NCBI RefSeq assembly: GCF_051401765.1
Contig: NW_027480505.1
Coordinates: forward strand, 310,001-374,000
From: Calliopsis andreniformis
Taxonomy: Eukaryota > Arthropoda > Insecta > Hymenoptera > Andrenidae
Reading direction: 5' to 3'
DNA length: 64,000 nt
In this document: positions 1 through 12,189 of the stretch, one piece after another
Layout: each line of letters begins with the position of its first letter
Position numbering within the stretch: position 1 is the first letter of the stretch
Notes under the pieces: generated by a model
What the model was told of the DNA's origin: nothing
The model's input: the letters and a program-made list of their open reading frames with translations, nothing else
Databases searched by the model: none
Position numbers and translations under genes: made by a program

Positions 1-3000
1 CGTTTTATACGATGGAAAATCTGTTGCATCTTTATCGTATTTTATGCTTCTGGCGTTGACTTCTTAGGCCGTAACTATCCGATCAGGTGGAGCAACGCCC
101 TGGAGTCAAACCTGGGTTGCCCGGAACGTAGAAATGACCACTACTATCACACTGGTTGCAAATTATTCCTGCTATACGATGGAAAAACTGTTGTATTTTT
201 ATAGCATTTTATGCTTCTGGCGTTCACTTCTTAGGCCCTAACTATTCGATCTGGTGGAACAACGCCCTAGGGTGAAGCCTAGGTTGCCCGGAACGTAGAA
301 GTGACCATAGCTTTTACACTCGTAGCAATTATTCGTTTTATACAATGGAAAAACCGTTCTATTTATTTTGTATTTTATGCTTCGGGCGTTGACTTCTAAG
401 GCCCTAACTATTCAATCTGTTGCAGCAAAGCCCTAGGGTGAAGCCTAGGTTGCTCGGAAAGTAGAAATGACCATAAGTTTCATACTGGTTGCAATTATTC
501 GTTTTATACGATGGAAAAACTGTTTTATTTATATTGTATTTTATGCTTCTGGCGATGACTTGTCAGGCCCTAATTATTCGATCTGGTGGAGCAATGCCTC
601 AGAGTTAAGTCTCGGATTCCGGAAACGCCGAAATGATCATTACTTTCACGCTTGTTGAAAATATTCCTGTTATGCGATGAAAAGACTGTTGTATTTTTAT
701 TGTATTTTATGCTTCAGACGTGGACTTCTGAGGCCGTAGCTATTCGATGTGGTGGAAGAACGCCATACAGTGAAGCCTAGGTTGCCCGGAACGTATAAAT
801 GACCACTACTTTCACACTGTTTGCAATTATTCATATAATACGATGGAAATGCTGTTGTATTTATATCGTATCTTATGCTACGGGCGTTGACTTCTTAGGC
901 CCTAACTATTCGATCTGGTGGAACAACGCCGTAGAGTGAAGCCTAGGTTGCCCGGAACGTAGAAATGACCATTACTTTCACACTGTTTGCAATTATTCGT
1001 TTTATACGATGGAAAAACTGTTGCATCTTTATCGTATTTTATGCTTCTGGCGTTGACTTCTTAGGCCGTAACTATCCGATCTCGTGGAGCAACGCCCTGG
1101 AGTGAAACCTGGGTTGCCCGGAACGTAGAAATGACCACTACTATCACACTGGTTGCAAATTATTCCTGCTATACGATGGAAAAACTGTTGTATTTTTATT
1201 GCATTTTATGCTTCTGGCGTTCACTTCTTAGGCCCTAACTATTCGATCTGGTGGAGCAACGCCCTAGGGTGAAGCCTAGGTTGCCCGGAACGTAGAAATG
1301 GCCATAGATTTTACAATCGTAGCAATTATTCGTTTTATACAATGGAAAAAGCGTTCTATTTATTTTGTATTTTATGCTTCGGGCGTTGACTGCTAAGGCC
1401 CTAACTATTCAATCTGTTGGAGCAAATCCCTAGGGTGAAGCCTAGGTTGCTCGGAAAGTAGAAATGACCATAAGTTTCATACTGGTTGCAATTATTCGTT
1501 TTATACGATGGAAAAACCGTTGTATTTATATTGTATTTTATGCTTCTGGCGTTGACTTCTTAGGCCCTAATTATTCGATCTGGTGGAACAACGCCGTAGG
1601 GTGAAGCCTAGCTTGCCCGGAACGTAGAAATGACCATTACTTTCACACTGCTTGCAATCATTCGTTTTATACGATGGAAAATCTGTTGCATCTTTATCGT
1701 ATTTTATGCTTCTGGCGTTGACTTCTTAGGCCGTAACTATCCGATCAGGTGGAGCAACGCCCTGGAGTCAAACCTGGGTTGCCCGGAACGTAGAAATGAC
1801 CACTACTATCACACTGGTTGCAAATTATTCCTGCTATACGATGGAAAAACTGTTGTATTTTTATAGCATTTTATGCTTCTGGCGTTCACTTCTTAGGCCC
1901 TAACTATTCGATCTGGTGGAACAACGCCCTAGGGTGAAGCCTAGGTTGCCCGGAACGTAGAAATGACCACTACTTTCACACTGGTTGCAAATTATTCCTG
2001 CCATACGATGGAAAAGCTGTTGTATTTATATTGTATTTTATGCTTCTGGCGTTGACTTCTCAGGCCCTAATTATTCGATCTGGTGGAGCAATGCCTCAGA
2101 GTTAAGTCTAGGATTCCGGAAACGCCGAAATGATCATTACTTTCACGCTTGTTGAAATTATTCCTGTTATGCGATGAAAAGACTGTTGTATTTTTATTGT
2201 ATTTTATGCTTCAGACGTGGACTTCTGAGGCCGTAGCTATTCGATGTGGTGGAAGAACGCCATACAGTGAAGCCTAGGTTGCCCGGAACGTATAAATGAC
2301 CACTACTTTCACACTGTTTGCAATTATTCATATAATACGATGGAAATGCTGTTGTATTTATATCGTATCTTATGCTACGGGCGTTGACTTCTTAGGCCCT
2401 AACTATTCGATCTGGTGGAACAACGCCGTAGAGTGAAGCCTAGGTTGCCCGGAACGTAGAAATGACCATTACTTTCACACTGTTTGCAATTATTCGTTTT
2501 ATACGATGGAAAAACTGTTGCATCTTTATCGTATTTTATGCTTCTGGCGTTGACTTCTTAGGCCGTAACTATCCGATCTCGTGGAGCAACGCCCTGGAGT
2601 GAAACCTGGGTTGCCCGGAACGTAGAAATGACCACTACTATCACACTGGTTGCAAATTATTCCTGCTATACGATGGAAAAACTGTTGTATTTTTATTGCA
2701 TTTTATGCTTCTGGCGTTCACTTCTTAGGCCCTAACTATTCGATCTGGTGGAACAACGCCCTAGGGTGAAGCCTAGGTTGCCCGGAACGTAGAAATGGCC
2801 ATAGATTTTACACTCGTAGCAATTATTCGTTTTATACAATGGAAAAAGCGTTCTATTTATTTTGTATTTTATGCTTCGGGCGTTGACTTCTAAGGCCCTA
2901 ACTATTCAATCTGTTGGAGCAAATCCCTAGGGTGAAGCCTAGGTTGCTCGGAAAGTAGAAATGACCATAAGTTTCATACTGGTTGCAATTATTCGTTTTA

Positions 3001-3075
3001 TGCGATGGAAAAACCGTTGTATTTATATTGTATTTTATGCTTCTGGCGTTGACTTCTTAGGCCCTAATTATTCGA
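1..3075 (+). repeat. 9-mer higher-order repeat, period 1,497 bp
   Basis: About 530-1,578 recurs at 2,027-3,075, an offset of 1,497 bp or nine monomers. Diagnostic words: GCAATGCCTCAGAGTTAAG at 591 and 2,088; the monomer ending TGCTATACGATGG at 1,168 and 2,665; the TCTCGTGGAGC variant near 1,080 and 2,577. The first ~290 bp (with CCGATCAGGTGGAGC and the rare TTTTTATAGCATTT) recur at 1,663-1,952, an offset of 1,662, one monomer more. The interval between the matched blocks therefore differs by a monomer, as expected from unequal exchange inside the HOR. Similarity fades after about 3,076. Confidence 0.85.
339..504 (+). repeat. Representative 166-bp monomer
   Basis: One repeat unit, from the TATACAATGG landmark to the base before the next TATACGATGG. 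The unit is bipartite. The first ~45 bp after the landmark are strongly A/T-rich. The remaining ~120 bp are richer in G+C and hold nearly all CpGs and two CTAGG-containing words. GC of a hand-made consensus is about 69/166. The length is close to the ~166 bp protected by a nucleosome plus linker histone, a size common among eukaryotic centromeric satellites; that link is inference. The starting point is arbitrary, as in any tandem repeat. Confidence 0.9.
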
Positions 3076-6000
3076 TCCTGTGGAACAACGCCCTAGAGTG
3101 AAGCCTAGGTTGCCTGGAACGTAGAAATGACCATCACTTTCACACGGGTTGCAATTATTCCTGTTATAGGATGGAAAGACTGTTGTATTTTTATTGTATT
3201 TTATTCTTCTGGTGTTGACTTCTTAGGCCCTAACTATTCGATCTGGTGGAACAACGCCGTAGAGTGAAGCCTAGGTTGCCCGGAACGTAGAAATAACCAT
3301 TACTTTCACACTGGTAGCAATTATTCATTTTATACGACGGAAAAACTGTTTTATTTATTTTGTATTTTATGCTTCGGGCGTTGACTTCTAAGGCCCTAAC
3401 TATTCGATATGGTGGAGCAACGCCCTAGAGTGAAGCCTAGGTCGCCCGGAACGTAGAAATGACCATAACTCTCACACTGGTTGGTATCATTCGTTTTAAA
3501 CGATGGAAGAACTGTTATATTTATATTGTATTTTATGCCTCTGGCGTTGACTTCTTAGGCCCTAACTGTTCGATCTAGTAGAGCAACGCCCTAGAGTGAA
3601 GCCTAGGTTGCCCGGTACGTAGAAATGACCATAACTTTTACACTGGTAGCAATTATTCTTTTTATACGATGGAAAAACTGTTCTATTTATTTTGTATTTA
3701 ATGCTTCGGGCGTTGACTTCTTAGGCCCTAACTACTCGATCTGGTGGAACAACGCCGTAGAGTGAAACCTAGGTTGCCCGGAACGTAGAATTGACCATTA
3801 CTTTCACACTGTTTGCAATTATTCCTTTTATACGATGGAACAGCTGTTGTATTTATATCGTATTTTGTGCTTCTTTCGTTGACTTCTAAGGACCTAACTA
3901 TTCGATCTGGTGGAGCGACGACCTAGAGTGAAGCCTAGGTTGCTCGGAAGGTAGAAATGACCATAAGTTGCATACTGGTTCCAATTATTCGTTTTATACG
4001 ATGGAAAAGCTGTGGCATCTTTATTGTATTTTATTCATCTGGGGCTGACTTCTAAGGCCGTAGCTATTAGATATGGTGGAGCAACGCCCTAGAGTGACGC
4101 CTAGGTTGCCCGGAACGTAGAAATGACCATTATTTTCACAATGTTTGCAATTATTCATTTTATACGATGGAAAAACTTTTGTACTTATATTGTATTTTAT
4201 TCTTCTGGCGTTGACTTCTTAGGCCCTAACTATTCGATCTGGTGGAACAACGCCCTAGAGCGAAGACTAGGTTACCCGGAACATGGAAATGACCATTACT
4301 TTCAGACTGTTTGCAAATATACATTATATACGATGGAAAAGCTGTTGTATTTATATTGTATTATATGCTTCTGGCATTGACTTCTTAGGCCCTACTACTT
4401 AATCTGGTAGAGAACCGCCCTAGAGTGAAGCATAGGTTGCACGGAACGTAGAAATGACCATAACTTTCACACCGGTAGCAACTATTCGTTTTATACGATG
4501 GAAAAACTGTTCTATTTATTTTGTATTTTATGCTTCGGGCGTTGACTTCTGAGGCCCTAACTATTCAATCTGTTGGTGCAACGCCCTAGGGTGAAGCCTA
4601 GGTTGCCCGGAACGTCGAACTGACCAGAACTCTCACACTGGTTGCAATTATTCGTTTTATACGATGTAAAAGCTGTTGTATTTATATTGTATTTTATGCT
4701 TCTGGCGTTCACTTCTTAGGCCCTAACTATTCGGTCTGGTGGAACAACGGCCCAGGGTGAAGCCTAGGTTGCCCGGAACGTAGAAATGACCATCACTTTC
4801 ACACTGGTTGCAATTATTCGTTCCATACGATGGGAAAACTGTTGCATCTTTATCGTATTTTATGCTCCTGGCGTTGACTTCTTAGGCCCTAACTATTCGA
4901 TCTTGTGGAACAACGCCCGAGAGTGAAGCCTAGGTTGCCTCGAACGTAGAAATGACCATCACTTTCACACCGGTTGCAATTATTCCTTTTATAGAATGGA
5001 AAGACTGTTGTATTTTTATTGTATTTTATACTTCAGGCGTTGACTTCTGAGGCCGTAGCTATTCGATGTGGTGGAAGAACGCCATACAGTGAAGCCTAGG
5101 TTGCCCGAAACGTAGAAATGACCATAAGTGTCATACTGGTTGCAATTATTCGGTTTATACTATGGAAAAACTGTTGTATTTATATTGTATTTTATGCTTC
5201 TGGCGTTCACTTCTTAGGCCCTAACTATTCGATCTGGTGGAACAACACCCTAGGGTGAAGCCTAGGTTGCCCGGAACGTAGAAATGACCATAACTTTTAC
5301 ACTGGCAGCAATTATTCGTTTTATACAATGGAAAAACCGTTCTATTTATTTTGTATTTTATGCTTCTGGCGTTGACTTCTTAGGCCTTAACTATTCGATC
5401 TGGTGGAACAACGCCGTAGAGTGAAGCCTAGGTTGCCCGGAACGTAGAAATGACCATTACTTTCACACTGCTTGCAATTATTCGTTTTATACGATGGAAA
5501 AACTGTTGCATCTTTATCGTATTTTATGCTTCTGGCGTTGACTTCTTAGGCCGTAACTATCCGATCTGGTGGACCAACGCCCTGGAGTGAAACCTGGGTT
5601 GCCCGGAACGTAGAAATGACCACTACTATCACACTGGTTGCAAATTATTCCTGCCATACGATGGAAAAGCTGTTGTATTTTTATTGCATTTTATGCTTCT
5701 GGCGTTCACTTCTTAGGCCCTAACTATTCGATCTGGTGGAACAACGCCCTAGGGTGAAGCCTAGGTTGCCCGGAACGTAGAAATGACCATAGCTTTTACA
5801 CTCGTAGCAATTATTCGTTTTATACAATGGAAAAACCGTTCTATTTATTTTGTATTTTATGCTTCGGGCGTTGACTTCTCAGGTCCTAATTATTCGATCC
5901 GGTGGAGCAATGCCTCAGAGTTAAGTCTAGGATGCCGGAAACGCCGAAATGGTCATTACTTTCACGCTTGTTGCAATTATTCCTGTTATGCGATGAAAAG

Positions 6001-7520
6001 ACTGTTGTATTTTTATTGTATTTGATGCTTCAGACGTGGACTTCTGGGGCCGTAGCTATTCGATGCGGTGGAAGAACGCCATACAGTGAAGCCTAGGTTG
6101 CCCAGAACGTATAAATGACCACTACTTTCACACTGTTTGGAATTATTCATTTAATAGGATGGAAATGCTGTTGTATTTATATCGTATTTTATGCTACGGG
6201 CGTTGACTTCTTAGGCCCTAACATTTCGATCTGGTGGAGCGACGCCCGACAGTGAAGCCGAGGTTGCCCGGAACGTAGATATGACCATGAGCTTCACACA
6301 GGTTGCAATTATTGGTTTTATACGGTGTAAAGGCTGTTGTATTTATTTTGTATTTTATTCTTCTGGTGTTGACTTCTTAGGCCCTAACTGTTCGACCTGG
6401 TGGAACAACGCCGTAGAGTGAAGCCTAGGTTGCCCGGAACGTAGAAATGACCATTACTTTCACACTGTTTGCAATTATTCCTTTTATACGATTGACAAGC
6501 TGTTGTATTTATATCGTATTTTATGCTTCTGGCGTGGACTTCTGAGGCCGTAGCTATTCGATGTGGTGGAAGAACGCCATACAGTGAAGCCTAGGTTGCC
6601 CGGAACGTAGAATAGACCATAACTTTCACACTGGTTGCAATTATTGGTTTTATACGGTGTAAAGGCTGTTGTATTTATTTTGTATTTTATTCTTCGGGTG
6701 TTGACTTCTTAGGCCCTAACTATTCGACCTGGTGGAACAACGCCGTAGAGTGAAGCCTAGGTTGCCCGGAACGTAGAAATGACCATTACTTTCACACAGT
6801 TTGCAATTATTCCTTTTATACGATGGAACAGCTGTTGTATTCATATCGTATTTTATGCTTCTGGCGTTGACTTCTAAGGACCTAACTATTCGAACTGGTG
6901 GAGCAACGCCGTAGAGTGAAGCCTAGGTTGCCCGAACGTAGAAATGACCATTTCTTTCACTCTGTATGCAATTATTCCTTTTATACGATGGAAAAGCTGT
7001 TGTATTTATATCGTATTTTATGCTTCTGGCGTTGACTTCTTAGGCCGTAACTATCCGATCTGGTGGAGCAACGCCCTGGAGTCAAACCTGGGTTGCCCGG
7101 AACGTAGAAATGACCACTACTATCACACTGGTTGCAAATTATTCCTGCTATACGATGGAAAAACTGTTGTATTTTTATAGCATTTTATGCTTCTGGCGTT
7201 CACTTCTTAGGCCCTAACTACTCGATCTTGTGGAACAACGCCCTAGAGTGAAGCCTAGGTTGCCTCGAACGTAGAAATGACCATCACCTTCTCACGGGTT
7301 GCAATTATTCCTGTTATAGAATGGAAAGACTGTTGTATTTTTATTGTATTTTATACTTCAGGCGTTGACTTCTGAGGCCGTAGCTATTCGATGTGGTGGA
7401 AGAACGCCATACAGTGAAGCCTGAGTTGCCCGGAACGTAGAAATGACCATAAGCTTCATACTGGTTGCAATTATTCGGTTTATACGATGTAAAAGCTGTT
7501 GTATTTATATCGTATTTTAT
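3076..7520 (+). repeat. Mixed satellite monomers without one long period
   Basis: Twenty-seven or so monomers of the same family. I could follow no single HOR through the block. Pieces match the 1-3,075 HOR: about 5,440-5,780 resembles 960-1,290, and 5,782-5,880 resembles 299-395. A monomer near 7,040-7,200 matches the 1,663-1,952 type with CCTGGAGTCAAACCTGGG. The block therefore reads as a shuffled mosaic of types found elsewhere in the left arm. No gene or other element is visible. Confidence 0.8.
6290..6862 (+). repeat. Local dimer duplication, offset 332 bp
   Basis: The rare word ATTGGTTTTATACGGTGTAA occurs at 6,311 and again at 6,643, exactly two monomers apart. Flanking sequence (CTGTTGTATTTATTTTG, then a TTCTTC variant and a CGACCTGGTGGAACAACG variant) is shared as well. 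This is a recent local duplication of a two-monomer unit. Confidence 0.75.
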
Positions 7521-7765
7521 GCTTCTGGCGTTGACTTCTTAGGCCCTAACTATTCGACCTGGTGGAGCAACGCCCTAGAGTGAAACCTAGGTTGCCCGGA
7601 AAGTAGAAATGACCATAACTTTCACAATGTTTGCAATTATTCATTTTATACGATGAAAAAACTGTTGTACATATATTGTATTCTATCCTTCTGGCGTTGA
7701 ATTCTAAGTCCCTCGCTATTCGACCTATTGGAACGACGCCCTAGAGCGAAACCTAGGCTGCCGGG

Positions 7766-7808
7766 AACGTAGAAATGACCATCACTTTCAAACGCATAGG
7801 TTGCCCGG
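7766..7808 (+). repeat. 43-bp partial monomer inside the 2,198-bp HOR
   Basis: Successive AACGTAG landmarks are only 43 bp apart here (7,766 and 7,809) instead of ~166. The sequence passes from GACCATCACTTTCAAA directly into CGCATAGGTTGCCCGG, so about 123 bp of a monomer is missing. The next copy of the HOR carries the same fragment at 9,964-10,006, so the deletion predates the 2,198-bp duplication. Confidence 0.85.
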
Positions 7809-9963
7809 AACGTAGAACATACGATTACCTTCACCCTGGTTGCAATTATTCCTGTTATACGATGGAAAAACTGTTGCATCTTTATTGTATTTTATGCTTC
7901 TGGCGTTGACTCCATAGGCCCCAACTATTCGATCTGGTGGATCAACGTCCTAGAGTGAAGCCTAGGTTGACCGGAACGTAGAAATGACCATAACTCTAAC
8001 ACTGGTTACCATTATTCGTTTTATACGATGGAAGAGTTGTTGTATTTATATCGTATTTTATGCTTCTGGCGTTGACTTTTAAGGCCGTAGCTATTAGATG
8101 TGGTGGAGCATCGCCCTAGAGTGTCGCATAGGTTGCCCGGAACGTAGAAATGACCATAACTTTCACACTGGTTGCAATTATTCCTGTTACACGCTGGAAA
8201 AACTGTTGCACCTTTATTGTATTTTATGCTTCTGGCGTTGACTTCATAGGCCCTAACTATTCGATCTGGTGGACAAACGTCCTAGAGTGAAGCCTAGGTG
8301 GACCGGAACGTAGAAATGACCATAACTTTCACACTGGTTACCATTATTCGTTTTATACGATGGAAAAGCTGTTGTATTTATTTTGCACTTTATGCTTCGG
8401 GCGTTGACTTCTGAGGCGCTAACTATTCGATCTGGTGGAACAACGCCCTAGGGTGAAGCCTAGGTTGCCCGGAACGTAGAAATGACCAGTACTTTCACAC
8501 TGGTTGCAGTTATTCGTTTTATACAATGGAACAACTGTTCTATTTATTTTGCATTTTATGCTTCGGGCGTTGACTTCTAAGGTCCTAACTATTCGATCTG
8601 GTGAAGCAACGTCCTAGAGTGGAGCCTAGGTTGACCGGAACGTAGAAATGACCATAACTTTCACACTGGTTACCATTATTCGTTTTATACGATGGAAAAG
8701 CTGTTGTATTTATATCGTGCTTTATGCATCTGGCATTCACTTTTAAGGCCGTAGCTATTCGATCTGGTGGAGCAACGCCCTAGAGTGACGCCTAGGTTAC
8801 CCGGAACGTAGAAATGACCAGTACTTTCACACTGTTTGCAGTTACTCCTGTTGTACGATGGAAAAACTGTTGCATCTTTATTGTATTTTATGCTTCTGGC
8901 GTTGACTTCTAAGGCCCTAACTATTCGATCTGGTGGAGCAACGCCCTAGAGTGAAGCCTAGGTTGCCGGAACGTAGAAATGACCAGTACCTTCACAATGT
9001 TAGCAATTATTCATTTTATACGATGGAAAAACTGTTGTACATATATTGTGTTTAATTCTTCTTGCGTTGATTTGTCAGGCCCTAACTATTCGATCTGGTG
9101 TAACAACGCCCTAGGGTAAAGCCTAGGTTGCCCGGAAAGTAGAAATGACCATAACTTTCACAATGTTTGCAATTATTCATTTTATACGATGAAAAAACTG
9201 TTGTACATATATTGTATTTTATCCTTCTGGCGTTGAATTCTAAGTCCCTAGCTATTCGACCTACTGGAACGACGCCCTAGAGTGAAACCTAGGTTGCCGG
9301 GAACGTAGAACATACGATTACCTTCACCCTGGTTGCAATTATTCCTGTTATACGATGGAAAAACTGTTGCATCTTTATTGTATTTTATGCTTCTGGCGTT
9401 TACTTCTAAGGCCCCAACTAGTCGATCTGGTGGAGCAACGCCCTTGAGTGAAGCCTAGGTTGCCGGAACATAGAAATGACCATAACTTTCACACTGGTTA
9501 CCATTATTCGTTTTATACGATGGAAAAGTTGTTGTATTTATATCGTATTTTATGCTTCTGGCGTTGACTTTTAAGGCCGCAGCTATTAGATGTGGTGGAG
9601 CATCGCCCTAGATTGTCGCATAGGTTGCCCGGAACGTAGAACATACGATTACCTTCACCCTCGTTGCAATTATTCCTGTTACACGATGGAAAAACTGTTG
9701 CATCTTTATTGTATTTTATGCTTCTGGCGTTGACTTCTTAGGCCCTAACTATTCGACCTGGTGGAGCAACGCCCTAGAGTGAAGCCTAGGTTGCCGGAAA
9801 GTAGAAATCACCATAACTTTCACAATGTTTGCAATTATTCATTTTATACGATGAAAAAACTGTTGTACATATATTGTATTTTATCCTTCTGGCGTTGAAT
9901 TCTAAGTCCCTCGCTATTCGACCTATTGGAACGACGCCCTAGAGCGAAACCTAGGCTGCCGGG

Positions 9964-10006
9964 AACGTAGAAATGACCATCACTTTCAAACGCATAGGTT
10001 GCCCGG
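9964..10006 (+). repeat. Second copy of the 43-bp partial monomer
   Basis: Same truncated unit as at 7,766-7,808, displaced by exactly 2,198 bp and with identical sequence across the deletion joint. Confidence 0.85.
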
Positions 10007-12189
10007 AACGTAGAACATACGATTACCTTCACCCTGGTTGCAATTATTCCTGTTATACGATGGAAAAACTGTTGCATCTTTATTGTATTTTATGCTTCTG
10101 GCGTTGACTCCATAGGCCCCAACTATTCGATCTGGTGGATCAACGTCCTAGAGTGAAGCCTAGGTTGACCGGAACGTAGAAATGACCATAACTCTAACAC
10201 TGGTTACCATTATTCGTTTTATACGATGGAAGAGTTGTTGTATTTATATCGTATTTTATGCTTCTGGCGTTGACTTTTAAGGCCGTAGCTATTAGATGTG
10301 GTGGAGCATCGCCCTAGAGTGTCGCATAGGTTGCCCGGAACGTAGAAATGACCATAACTTTCACACTGGTTGCAATTATTCCTGTTACACGCTGGAAAAA
10401 CTGTTGCACCTTTATTGTATTTTATGCTTCTGGCGTTGACTTCATAGGCCCTAACTATTCGATCTGGTGGACAAACGTCCTAGAGTGAAGCCTAGGTGGA
10501 CCGGAACGTAGAAATGACCATAACTTTCACACTGGTTACCATTATTCGTTTTATACGATGGAAAAGCTGTTGTATTTATTTTGCACTTTATGCTTCGGGC
10601 GTTGACTTCTGAGGCGCTAACTATTCGATCTGGTGGAACAACGCCCTAGGGTGAAGCCTAGGTTGCCCGGAACGTAGAAATGACCAGTACTTTCACACTG
10701 GTTGCAGTTATTCGTTTTATACAATGGAACAACTGTTCTATTTATTTTGCATTTTATGCTTCGGGCGTTGACTTCTAAGGTCCTAACTATTCGATCTGGT
10801 GAAGCAACGTCCTAGAGTGGAGCCTAGGTTGACCGGAACATAGAAATGACCATAACTTTCACACTGGTTACCATTATTCGTTTTATACGATGGAAAAGCT
10901 GTTGTATTTATATCGTGCTTTATGCATCTGGCATTCACTTTTAAGGCCGTAGCTATTCGATCTGGTGGAGCAACGCCCTAGAGTGACGCCTAGGTTACCC
11001 GGAACGTAGAAATGACCAGTACTTTCACACTGTTTGCAGTTACTCCTGTTGTACGATGGAAAAACTGTTGCATCTTTATTGTATTTTATGCTTCTGGCGT
11101 TGACTTCTAAGGCCCTAACTATTCGATCTGGTGGAGCAACGCCCTAGAGTGAAGCCTAGGTTGCCGGAACGTAGAAATGACCAGTACCTTCACAATGTTA
11201 GCAATTATTCATTTTATACGATGGAAAAACTGTTGTACATATATTGTGTTTAATTCTTCTTGCGTTGATTTGTCAGGCCCTAACTATTCGATCTGGTGTA
11301 ACAACGCCCTAGGGTAAAGCCTAGGTTGCCCGGAAAGTAGAAATGACCATAACTTTCACAATGTTTGCAATTATTCATTTTATACGATGAAAAAACTGTT
11401 GTACATATATTGTATTTTATCCTTCTGGCGTTGAATTCTAAGTCCCTAGCTATTCGACCTACTGGAACGACGCCCTAGAGTGAAACCTAGGTTGCCGGGA
11501 ACGTAGAACATACGATTACCTTCACCCTGGTTGCAATTATTCCTGTTATACGATGGAAAAACTGTTGCATCTTTATTGTATTTTATGCTTCTGGCGTTTA
11601 CTTCTAAGGCCCCAACTAGTCGATCTGGTGGAGCAACGCCCTTGAGTGAAGCCTAGGTTGCCGGAACATAGAAATGACCATAACTTTCACACTGGTTACC
11701 ATTATTCGTTTTATACGATGGAAAAGTTGTTGTATTTATATCGTATTTTATGCTTCTGGCGTTGACTTTTAAGGCCGCAGCTATTAGATGTGGTGGAGCA
11801 TCGCCCTAGATTGTCGCATAGGTTGCCCGGAACGTAGAACATACGATTACCTTCACCCTGGTTGCAATTATTCCTGTTACACGATGGAAAAACTGTTGCA
11901 TCTTTATTGTATTTTATGCTTCTGGCGTTGACTTCTAAGGCCCCAACTAGTCGATCTGGTGGAGCAACGCCCTAGAGTGAAGCCTAGGTTGCCGGAAAGT
12001 AGAAATCACCATAACTTTCACAATGTTTGCAATTATTCATTTTATACGATGAAAAAACTGTTGTACATATATTGTATTTTATCCTTCTGGCGTTGAATTC
12101 TAAGTCCCTAGCTATTCGATCTATGGGAGCGACGCCCTAGAGTGCAACCTAGGTTGCCGGGAACGTAGAAATGACCATCACTTTCAAAG

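Noticed and set aside
220..245. Telomere-like words (CCCTAAC in GGCCCTAACTATTCG)
   Set aside because: The word occurs once per monomer as part of the satellite and is never itself tandem.
467..658. Many 60-111 codon frames on both strands throughout the window
   Set aside because: They fall in several frames of the same monomer, overlap on opposite strands and show no sign of selection on protein sequence. None was annotated as a gene.
1496..1516. CENP-B-box-like word ATTCGTTTTATACGATGG, present in many monomers
   Set aside because: It fits seven of the nine fixed bases of the box (TTCG, A, CG, but AT where GG is needed). A seven-of-nine match is expected about 0.4 times per 166-bp monomer on two strands by chance, so it is not evidence of CENP-B binding.
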